Positions 1-9,045 of a stretch of DNA of 64,000 nt are shown here, one piece after another; positions within the stretch are counted from its first letter, which is position 1; each line of letters opens with the position of its first letter. Under the pieces are notes generated by a model. It had not been told where the DNA came from. It saw nothing but the letters and a program-made list of their open reading frames with translations, and searched no databases. Source of the DNA: Ziziphus jujuba (lineage: Eukaryota > Streptophyta > Magnoliopsida > Rosales > Rhamnaceae); assembly GCF_031755915.1 (NCBI RefSeq), contig NC_083379.1, forward strand, positions 22,816,001 through 22,880,000. The letters are read 5' to 3'. The position numbers and the translations under genes were made by a program.

Positions 1-883
1 GGACAGGATCGGATAGGATCGGACAGGATAATTAGTGCAGTACTATGTTTGGCATAGTTCCAAACTGAATGATGAATTAATTGTACCATGTTTGGTGTCG
101 AATCGGACTGGATAGGACTATTTTGTGATTATATTTTTAATTTAAAAAAATAAAAATTTTAAAAGTTAAATTTATATGAAAAAAAAATTATTACATCTAA
201 TTAAAGTTGTACATTTATATATTTATATATTTATATATACATGCAAAATATACAAAATACAACACCCACAAATAATATTAATATATAACTTTAGAAATAG
301 CTTAAAATTAACTTAAAACAAAGTATGCCATAAATAACAATTAATTAAATATAAATATATTTTAATGGTATGCATAAGACAATTAAATATTTTTTTCAAC
401 CCATAAATTACATAAATATATTGTTTTCAAAACCAATAAAAATAAAATTTTAGTATGGTAAATCATAAATAACAATTATTCACAAATAAAGAAATAATTA
501 ACAGTATATGTAATTAAGAACTTGTTGATAATATAAGAATATCCATATCCAAATTATACGTATATGTATATAGATTTCAGATGTAGCAATTCAAATAACA
601 AGTACTACATAAATATAAATATATTGGATTTTACAAGGATAATTTACTTATAAAACAAATAAGTAAATACACTTGTTGATAGCAATCCAAATATATTATA
701 TTTAATTAAAATTGTAAATATTATATTTAATTAAAAAAAAATATGTCTTGATGACACCTAATTGACACAAATTTGGTGTTAGACAACAAGGCTCAATCTT
801 TTTCTGTTTCTTTCTTTCTTTCTTTTATCACCACTTCATTTAATAAAAAATCATATATTTATCTTTCATATAGATAGAAATCA
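1..883. other. AT-rich non-coding flank and leader of the RhoGDI fragment
   Basis: The first 130 bases look like transposon subterminal DNA. From 130 to about 780 the sequence is extremely AT-rich, with no plausible coding exon on either strand. A pyrimidine-rich stretch (about 797-828, repeated TTTC words) lies just before the RhoGDI start codon and may be its original 5' leader. Confidence 0.5.
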
Positions 884-2014
884 ATGTCTGCTACTGTGGG
901 AGCTATCTCTTCAGCCAAGGAAGTCAACTTCAACTCTCAAACAAATGAAGAAGAGCTCAAAAAGCCTTCTGGTGATGAACCTGCAGACCAGCTAAGGAAT
1001 GGTGAAACTGCCATTGAAGATGGCCTTGACAATGATTTTGGTGATGACCCAGATGATGATGAGGATGACCTTTCGAAGTTGAAATCTGAGACCCATTTGC
1101 GTCTTGGTCCCCAGTTTTCAATCAAGGAGCAGCTTGAGAAAGACAAAGTATGTGTATCATGTGTTTGTATGTATGTGTCTGTATGTATATGTGTATATGA
1201 ATGAGCTTTTCTTACTTCTTTTCATGTGTTGGGTAATTGTTTGTCTCAAGGATGATGAAAGTTTGAGGAAATGGAAGGAACAACTTCTTGCAGGTGTTGA
1301 TCTCTCTGCTGTTGGAGGTACTTAGCTCTGTTTTCCTTTTTTTTATTTTCTGTTCTTTGTTTCATGGTTTTACAGCATAGTTCTATAGTTTCATCTAGTG
1401 AGTAAAGGCCAAATGTACCATTTTAATTTCATATGGTTTTGTTCTAATAATTAATAGCTCCTCCAAGAAACACATAGTTGCAAATTTGAATCAATTTTCA
1501 TTGTTTCTGTGTTGTCCTCGAGACCCAATTGCAGAAAAATTGTACAAATCAAGTAAAATCCATTTTCCGTTTTTATCTTTCTAATTGACTGACTAGGGAA
1601 TTTAAAGTGGTCAGATTATGTCTAACTCACTTGGATTTTTTTAAATTTTTTTAAATTTTTTTTTGGTATTTTAGTCATGAGATTATCTTTTTGATGGCTA
1701 ATTGTCCAAAAATCAAATCAAGGACCTATAACCTTGAGTATAAGTGGAATATTTGATTTACCACTACATCATTTTGTTGAAGCAGAGAGTAAAGATCCAG
1801 AGGTGAAAATATTGAGCCTAACAATCCAATGCCTTGGAAGAAAAGATGTTGTCCTGCCAATTCCATTCCTTAACAATCCAAAAAGCAGGCTTTTCTCTCT
1901 CAAGGAAGCAAGTAAGTACCACCTGAAATTCACCTTCACTGTCTCCAACAACATAGTTTCAGGCCTCAAGTACACCAACACTGTCTGGAAGACTGGTATG
2001 AAAGGTACATATAC

Positions 2015-2055
<41 letters not shown>

Positions 2056-2198
2056 GCATGCATATGAAAGAAAGGAAGGGCTTCTTTGGAGTATTATGCA
2101 ACAATATAGACACATGAAAATCATGGTGTTTTTTGGTGTTTTTCTTACATGCCAAATATGAAATTTTCTGACAGTGGACAGTACAAAAATAATGTTGG
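884..2198 (+). pseudogene. Rho GDP-dissociation inhibitor (RhoGDI/SCN1-like), 5' fragment
   Basis: RhoGDI binds prenylated ROP/RAC GTPases, holds them GDP-bound in the cytosol and extracts them from membranes. Exons are 884-1147, 1251-1317 and 1786-2004, with the start of a fourth exon at 2175-2198. All junctions are GT-AG and in phase (0, 1, 1). The N-terminus is acidic (a DDPDDDEDD run), then come the conserved LRLGPQFSIKEQLEKDK, DDESLRKWKEQLL and DPEVKILSL segments, and the beta-sandwich core HLKFTFTV-NNIVSGLKYTNTVWKTG. The fourth exon begins VDSTKIML, as in intact family members, then runs abruptly into the SVR7-like fragment. The last part of the immunoglobulin-like prenyl-binding domain (about 50 residues, including the usual RGSYSA-K/R-TKF region) is missing. 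About 191 codons survive without an internal stop. It is either a recent capture or a truncated gene. Confidence 0.85.
2009..2055. repeat. (TACA)n/(TA)n microsatellite
   Basis: Repeated ACAT words pass into an uninterrupted TA tract inside the last intron of the RhoGDI fragment, immediately after its donor site. Confidence 0.9.
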
Positions 2199-3230
2199 CC
2201 CCTATAGCCTTCATCTCCTCATAGACATTCAAACACCCATCGAAATTCCCTGACTGCCCATGAATTTTAATCAAAGTAGAGAATGTCATCGGATCAATGC
2301 GCCATTTCTCTGTTCTAGCACGATCATACAAGCTGAAAGCCATATCAACATTACCAGCACGACCATAAGCATCAATCATTGCCGAGTAGGTAACATCATC
2401 TGGATCACATCCAAAAGTGGGCATTTTCTCAAACCACTCAACAGCCTTATCAGGGAAAGATGACATCCTAGCATAGCTAATCATAGTTGAAAAGGTAACA
2501 TTATCAGGTTTAACACCTCTCTCAAGCATTTCATCAAACAGCTTCTCTGCTCTATCCAAGTCCTTACATTTCCTAAACACCTTCAACGTTACGTTGTAAA
2601 GAATTACTTCCCTCTTAGGTTTCAATTTACTTTGAAAGAACTTAAGAGCAAGCAATGCATTTTTAGGATTAACCATATTATTGAGAACAACCACAGCATC
2701 TTGTTCTACTATTCTATCACCTAAATCCTCCAAAACATTCGCAACATCATCTTCAGTGGAATTACAAGAATTCAAAGCTTCAGCTAACCTCACTAGTTTG
2801 GTATACCTGGCATCGTAAGATTTCCGTCGAAGCTGTGAAGCTCTGGGGCTACTGGGATTGACCCAGATGTAGCTTTTTGATGAAGAACCACGTTTTCCAT
2901 CTGGGGTTGGAGAATCTGCAACTTCTGGATTCTGAGTCTCTTGCACAACGGGGTCCTGTAATTGCCGAGAAATTAAAAAAATAGAAAGGAATGCATTGTG
3001 CCTTCCAAATTTGTTGGGAACCAAATGGAAAAAAAACAATAATAAAAAAAATATATATGTGGAGAGAAAGGACTTACGGGGCAATGAAAGGCATGGATTC
3101 CATAAGTGAGGGAGGAAGGTGATGAAGAATTGAAGGACTCGCCAGGAAATCTCAAGGATTTGAAGGACCTGTTTGCAAATCCAACAAGTCTGGAGAGGTT
3201 GTTCGGTGAGCACATATTATATACGAGCAT
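2199..3230 (-). pseudogene. SVR7: SVR7-like chloroplast PPR protein, 5' fragment
   Basis: SVR7 is a chloroplast pentatricopeptide-repeat protein with a C-terminal SMR domain that acts in plastid RNA metabolism. Exon 1 (3230-3078) gives a Ser/Phe/Arg-rich transit-peptide-like N-terminus. A 122-bp GT-AG intron (3077-2956) follows, then exon 2 (2955 to about 2199). Exon 2 carries the family hallmarks KSYIWVNPSSPRASQLRRKSYDAR, written here only as the start KSYIWVNP and the end SQLRRKSYDAR, then EQDAVVVLNNM. It has four 35-residue PPR motifs (starting ILYNVTLKVF, NVTFSTMIS, DVTYSAMIDAYGRAG and MTFSTLIKIHG). The fourth breaks off at YEEMKAIG. Roughly 300 codons remain of a protein that normally has about 700. 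The rest of the PPR tract and the SMR domain are absent. No stop occurs before the break. An alternative start is the internal Met at about 3215. Confidence 0.8.
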
Positions 3231-3660
3231 CAAAGGGCAAAAAAAAACAAAAAAGAAAATAGAAAAGAGAAACTGGTTCCATTTTAATGGAAAATTATAC
3301 GACGCCCTAATTTTTGCAAATCAAAAATAAAGAAAACACATTAAAAACGAAGAAGAAGATTAAGAAGATGAAGGAGAAGAAGAAGAAGGAGGAGGAGGAG
3401 AAGAAGGAAAACGAACGGACTGAAGAAGAAAAACAGTACTCACCGAGGTTTCAACTCGGAGCGATGCGAACAGTCGGGCGAGAATGGTTTGGCGAAAGAC
3501 ACCAGCAAGAAACACCGGAGAGAGAAACCACAACCTTCAGTGAGCTTTGGATAAAAAGCTGACCCAGGGGGGAAGACGGGTCAGTTTAATCCTCCTCGAA
3601 GGGGATTATTTCACTGTAGCGGTTAATTATCCGCTTCGCCATTTGTTGCTACCAAACATC
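3231..3660 (-). other. Purine/pyrimidine-biased leader region of the SVR7-like fragment
   Basis: On the minus strand this is CT-rich (repeated CTT/TCTTC words, about 3340-3440) and looks like a plant 5' leader or core promoter upstream of the PPR start. From about 3560 the sequence becomes transposon-end-like. Confidence 0.4.
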
Positions 3661-3708
3661 TGATTGGGATACAATCCTGTACTATCCGATGAAACAAACA
3701 GGCCCTAA

Positions 3709-5810
3709 GAATTCATAGCCTCCTTAATCTAAGACACCAGATAACAATTTGCTCCCAAGTAGGTGATCTGATCATTAATCAAATGAAGGGAAGTCACTAA
3801 GCAATTCACCTCCATTAAAACCAGCCTGAAGACAGAAAAAGATTGCTTCCTTAATTGCCAACGCTTCCGTAGACATCACACTCTGCATATGATGAAAAGG
3901 TTTAGCTAAAGCTGCCATGAATGTGCCCTGATCTTTCCAAATTTCACTCAAATTCCTAGAAAATTGTTTGAATTTTAAATAATCCCATCAACATTCATCT
4001 TATAGGATCCAAGTGATGGTGGTTGCCATCTGTTCAAAACAGGACAAACCTGATTAGAATAAGTAATTCGATCATCAGCTTCAATATTATTAGGCATTTT
4101 AAGCTCCTTAGACAACTCAACAGCTCTGTCTATCAAAGCATTATCAGTCTTCATGATACCACCATGTAGACCAGCATTTCTCCGATTCCAAATTGCCTAA
4201 CACAAGTGGGCAAAATGTTCTCTATAGAATTCAGACAAAGTTTCCAAAACATTAAAGCATAATTCCCTGAAGGAAGCAAACTTGCCTTTTCTCCAATAAC
4301 ACAAAAAGTCCACTTTTTTCCACACTCCTTTGGTGAATTTACAATTCCATAAAGCATGCAATTCAGTTTCAACACCACATCTACAATTAGGACAAATATT
4401 ATCCTCTGTAATATGTCTTAAAGAAATGATTTGCACAAGGTAAAGCTTCTGAAACAACCATCCACAGAAATAGCTTCACTTTATTTGGAATTCTCAATCT
4501 TCATAGATTACGCCAATGAGTTTGATTAGCGTGCCCACTAGAACCTCCAACCCATGCCCACCACCAATTTTACATGCAATACAATAGCCTAACCGGACAA
4601 TATACAAACCTGAAGGTGAATAATGCTAGCTAAGCTTATCCTCCCGGCCTACCCTCCCAATTGGGATTTCTGATATGGCCTCTGCCTCATCAATAGAAAA
4701 ATTTGAATTTATTAGAGTTAAATCTCATCCTCCTAAAGGTGTTAAACAAATCAGCAACTCATGCATCGTAGTCAAGACATCCAGGGGAAAGGACTAGAAG
4801 GGAAGTATTAGTAGCTATCCACAAATCCTGATAAATTTTAATCAAGCTGCCATCACCAACACACCACACACATCCATTAGCTCCTTTGTGGCTAACAAAG
4901 AAATAACAAATTTGCAACTGAGTAGACTTTAATGTTGTTTTAATCCTACTTCTTAGATTTGCAACATAAGAGGCCAAATTTTTTGAAATACTTCTCAAAC
5001 ATGTCTCGTCAAAAGAGGGAGTCCATGAAGATTCAATAACTTCTCTACACACTGTTTCATTCACCCAAGTAGCTTTAAAATGAAAGTGAGTTCCAAATCT
5101 AGGCCATTGATAAATTAAACTATCACCCAGAAAGGAGAGCGAAATAACTTAATGATCCAATACAGATTTAGGCAAATGTTGGACTTTAGCATTAGGGGAA
5201 ACCGTACTCCCTTCCAAATTTGCAAAACATCGGTCAAGATACTCCTTCACATTACATTCGTCTTCTCTACGATTATTCCATGTAAAACATATCTCGTAAA
5301 AGGAGTAGCGTGCAACCTATAATGATCAATAATTTATGGAATTTAGTTGAGACTGTGGTTTGCAATATCCCTCTTTCTTCTCTACTTGATGTAATAGTTC
5401 ATTGAAATCCTGGAGAGACCAATTTTATTTCTACCTGTCATTCTATGAAGGAATTCCCATGAGAAACCACATTGTGTAGTGTTTTGCGTTACTAGAAAAT
5501 CTAGCAATCTAAATAAGACCCCATTTAGGATAAGTTATCAACATATCAATATGGCCAGGAGAATAAGATTGAACATGCAAATCAATTTTAGATTTCCAAA
5601 ACAGTGCCAAGCCACCTCTACATACCCACTTCATTAACTATAAAAAAGCCAAACATTCTAATTTTTTGCTTTATACTTTTTAAACTTTGTGTAGGCAATT
5701 GAGTTTCCATAAGGAAAACTTTCGAGATTTCTTTCATGGAGCATCTTTGAAAATGCTTTGAATCTTCGAGGGTTTCCAAGCCCTCAACCATTCCAACTTA
5801 GCATTTTCAT
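3709..5810 (-). pseudogene. LINE ORF2 (endonuclease, zf-RVT, partial RNase H; RT deleted)
   Basis: ORF2 starts at 5810 with the typical MKMLSWNG.GLGNPRR start of the endonuclease. It continues through FLMET, a GLALFWKS segment, FTWNNRR and LDRCFAN, then the LDH motif that usually reads SDH. At about 4930-4860 the sequence jumps straight from an alpha-helical linker to GDGSLIKIYQDLW, which normally lies after the reverse transcriptase, so the catalytic RT region is gone. A zinc-binding pattern CPNCRCGVETELHALWNC follows at about 4400-4330, then an RNase H-like tail. Multiple stops and frameshifts make it inactive. Confidence 0.8.
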
Positions 5811-6246
5811 TGCACGTAGGAGAGGTTGTTGGCCATACCCCACCACAGTAATGGATTGATTCACATTTTTAATCACTGCATCCTTCTTTTGGCTTTTTTT
5901 TAGCCAAAGATTCTAACTTCTCAATATCCGTAGTAGCAACAGATAAAATTCTCTTGCCAAATGGCTTTGATAATCCAAGTTTAGACACTGGTCCTTTTTG
6001 ATAATCCAAGGTGAGGAGAATGCTTGGCCAAAGAAATATCAAAAGAACAGGCTCATAACCATTGGCCATATTTCCTTTCAATACCATCACTTTCCATCTC
6101 ACAGTCTTTTTGTAAAAGTCCCAATTTAAAATTAGGGAGCCTCTCATTTTGAAACTCCACCTAGAATAGGTCATTCTCCCCTACTTGCAGCTTCATTCTC
6201 CTCCGCAAAGGCTTTTGAACATCAATCCTCACATGTAGCCATCTTC

Positions 6247-6696
6247 TTATGAATCGATATGTACTAATTCTCCTAACTTGTCACCAATTAATTTGCCAAT
6301 TGCCATTGTCATACATGATAATGGAACATTGTGCACTTGAATCCAAAAATAGACATTTTGATAAACTGTCTTATCCAGTAATACCATTGATTTATCAAAA
6401 TGCCAGGGAAAACCTTGAATAACTCTCTCGTTCTTCTTCAGACATAAGAATTGATATAAAAAGCCATTCTCACACAATTCTTCAAATAGAATCGAAGTTG
6501 AAGTCTGCCAAAGGCCATTTATCATGTTCATGAAAGCTCGCTTATTAAAATGTCCACTAGATAACACTTGTACTAGTAAACATAAATTAAGATCTTCACC
6601 ACTCAAATTTTGTTGGTTTGAAGGAAGAACTAAGGAATTACTCTCATCATATAATAACTTCAAATTATAATTGAAAATATTATGAATTTCTTCCAT
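6247..6696 (-). pseudogene. LINE ORF1 protein (DUF4283 domain)
   Basis: The fragment has the plant L1 ORF1 layout: an N-terminal LCLLVQVLSSGHFNKRAF segment, then a conserved RVIQGFPWHFDKSMVLL core and FWIQVHNVPL. These match the DUF4283 nucleic-acid-binding region that precedes a zinc knuckle. The reading frame is open for about 150 residues from the chosen Met and stops before the knuckle. A further frame fragment (about 6174-5869) includes RWSFKMRGSL and probably belongs to the ORF1 tail. Confidence 0.75.
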
Positions 6697-6760
6697 AGGA
6701 AGAAAAATAGAAACAAAAACCTCCTCCATGCACGCTAAGAGAAGATAATACAGACTCATG

Positions 6761-7425
6761 ATGAACATAAGAAGGAAAACTCTTCCTACTAAAGAGACCA
6801 TATATTGGTTTTTGTTGTTTTAATTCTTTTTACTGACAAGGTCATAAGCAATTAAAACTCATGGTAATGGGGAAAAATATCAAATTGTACTGCAGTTTAG
6901 CTAAAAAAGATAAATATTTTGTTTTGTTTGTTGTCTAAGGATGCAAAATTATTTCAGGTGAAATGTTGAACATTGACAATTATATATATACATATATATA
7001 TTTTTCCTGCTACCAAGACACAAATTCACGTATTCAACAACCTCAAGTTGCAGTAGTTCATTTGAAGTTACTTTCAAATGTTAACCTCGCAATGTCACTA
7101 CTTTATATATTCCTATGATTTTTTGCCTTTTTGTAATTTAACCCCTAACTTTTATATTTGTCACATTTATCCCTTAACATTTATGTATAATGTAGCTAAC
7201 TTTTATAGTTGTCACCTAGTACCTTTATGTATAGTGTACCTCCGTGATAAAATGTTTAATACCGTTTGATTTTTAGGTTAAGTGTCATGTGCCATGCACA
7301 CTCACCCTATTTTTTTTTTTTATTTATTTATCATAATTCAAGGGTTGACACATGCAACCAAAACCCTCAATTTCTTTAGCAGCCAATGATGTTGGTGATG
7401 AACCTTCAGCGATGGTTAAAGTTAC
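6761..7425. other. Non-coding AT-rich DNA
   Basis: There is no supported exon. A short TA-rich tract lies near 6981-7002. At about 7130-7260 there are repeated phrases of the type ACCCCTAACTTTTATA and CCCTTAACATTTATG, which look like repetitive DNA without an assignable family. Confidence 0.5.
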
Positions 7426-7429
7426 AAGG

Positions 7430-7640
7430 CTCATAGGTCTTACAATTCACTTCCCTTAAGACAGTGTCTTAGCTGGCAAGGGTCTAGCATTTTTGTTGGT
7501 ACATGTTCAGAGTTCAAGCTTTAATACCATTATTGTAACAACTTTGGTTCAAGACCTAAGTCGAGCAGTATGATATTGTCCACTTTAGGCTTAGCCCACA
7601 TGGTTTTGTTGTCTCTTCTTCATAGTCTCTCTCACTTTCT
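7430..7640 (-). repeat. Inverted copy of the 8.34-9.04 kb repeat unit
   Basis: The segment contains, in reverse complement, the phrases AAAGTGGACAATATCATACT and TTGTAAGACCTATGAG, which also occur forward at about 8355-8385 and 8788-8800. With the forward copies it forms a large, diverged inverted arrangement. Confidence 0.6.
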
Positions 7641-8343
7641 CCCTAGGTTTGTATCGTGAGAAGAAAAATAAAGAGAATCCTAACATAACCTTTAAATACT
7701 TTTAGGATTTTCAAAACCTATTTCAACTAATATTGGGAGATATAATCAAAAGAATATAACAAATATTCATTTTTTATTATTTTATTGTAATTAAATAAAT
7801 AATTTTTTTTTCTATTCAAAATTTGTCCAACCATAAACCCATATGCTCATGGCTCATTTAGATCCAATTTGAATTTCAAAAGCCATCTAAAATCGGGTAA
7901 ACCTTTTAGCCTAAACTTATAACCATTAGAACCATCATAACTTTCTCTAGGAAACTTGAAAAATCAATCCACAAAATTCTTTAGAAAGCTAACATCTGAA
8001 GCTTTCCTTAAATATATAGCTTTATATGTAAATTATACTTATAGCCTTTTAGAGAAAGTCAAGAAGTTGACCCATCTACATAGGCATGAGCCAACATTAC
8101 TTTTATTGCTTACTTGACTGCCAAGTCATCAAACCATCCATCAAACTCAGCTACTTTTACACTATTTTCCACCTTAATAAGTCCAATTTCTAGACTCACA
8201 AAAATAAATACAACTAAATAGTTAAGGATAAAAATCTTTTTTTTTCACATAATCGTTAACAATACCACACACAAAACCTTTTCATAATAAATCATACCAT
8301 AAACATTCAATTAAAACACTAAAATATTTTTGTACTTCCTATT
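7641..8343. other. Non-coding spacer between inverted repeat copies
   Basis: AT-rich, no exon or conserved motif recognised. Confidence 0.4.
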
Positions 8344-9045
8344 TTAAGACTTGGAGTTTGGCTCAAAGTGGACAATATCATACTAGTAGAATTAGATTAT
8401 GGACCCGTGGTGTTAAAGTAATGGTACCAGAGCTTGAACCCAACTAGACAAAGATGTTGGGCTCGTACAAGTGAGGAAGTTGGGCCATAAAGAGGATAGA
8501 TTATGAGACTTATGAGTTCTAAAGGAAGCAACGTAAGAAGGGACAAGATCAGTGAACAATCCTTCATTACTTGATAAGAAGATGGTTAAATGGTATATAT
8601 GTGCGGACATTTCTCCCCCTGTTGTGAGATCTTTTGGGCAAGCCAAGTGTGATTTGAACTGCAAGAAAATTGTGCATACTAGGCCTAAAATGGATAATAT
8701 CATACTAGTAAAACCGAGTCATGAACTTAGGGTGTTATAGTAATGATATTAGAGCTTAAATGTTGAGTCCTAAGAAGGGTGGATTGTAAGACCTATAAGA
8801 TTTGAAGGATGCAAGCCATGAAGAGGTAAGATTAGTGAATAATCTCATATTGCTCTAGAAGGAGATGGTTAAGTGGTATATATGTGTGGGCACTTCTTCC
8901 ATTAGTATGGGGCCTTTTAGATAAGGCAAATGTGACTTCATCTAAAAGAAAGTCATGCGAACTGAGCCCAAAATGAACAATATCATACTGGTGGAGTTGG
9001 GTTGTGGATCCAAATGGTACACGCACATATTAAAGAGGTTGGCGA
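8344..9045 (+). repeat. Diverged tandem repeat, period about 300-330 bp, two copies plus start of a third
   Basis: The phrase GGA/GACAATATCATACTRGT begins copies near 8366, 8692 and 8977. Each copy continues through an AGAGCTT phrase, a GAAGG(A)TGCAA...AAGATCAGTGAA phrase and GAGATGGTTAAxTGGTATATATGTG. Similar wording recurs at 63190-63300 and about 63660-63740. This is repetitive non-coding DNA, possibly from the internal part of a MITE or LTR family. Confidence 0.65.

Larger units (their letters stand above)
1..3705. mobile_element. Probable Pack-TYPE DNA transposon (PIF/Harbinger-like), left end outside window
   Basis: The right edge reads AAACAGGCCC followed by TAA (3706-3708). In reverse complement this is TTA then GGGCCTGTTTG, the usual look of PIF/Harbinger or Tourist-like termini with a 3-bp TWA target duplication. 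The first 35 bases of the window (repeated GGATAGGATCGGACAGG-like words) resemble the subterminal part of that right end (ATCGGATAGTACAGG), so the left terminus probably lies shortly before base 1. Both ends also contain a TGTTTGG word near the terminus. Between the ends lie two host-gene 5' fragments with their introns, and no transposase is visible. The sequence beyond 3708 is LINE RNase H coding sequence cut off abruptly, as expected if the element landed in that LINE. A hAT or MULE assignment cannot be excluded without the left terminus. Confidence 0.5.
3706..6760 (-). mobile_element. L1-type LINE, internally deleted and degenerate
   Basis: Read on the minus strand it shows, in order, a DUF4283-type ORF1 (about 6696-6247), an apurinic-type endonuclease (5810 to about 5120), a zf-RVT-like zinc-binding segment (about 5000-4300) and the start of an RNase H-like domain (about 4100-3709). 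The reverse-transcriptase core expected between endonuclease and zf-RVT is missing. Frameshifts and stops are frequent. The 3' end is cut by the adjacent Pack-like transposon, so no poly(A) tail or target duplication can be seen. Confidence 0.8.

Noticed and set aside
1966..3213. One continuous minus-strand frame of 415 codons
   Set aside because: It reads through the intron at 2956-3077 and into the RhoGDI antisense. Splice sites and homology show a shorter exon structure.
3314..3562. Plus-strand open frame rich in Lys and Glu
   Set aside because: It is the purine-rich antisense of the SVR7 leader, with no domain and no gene context.
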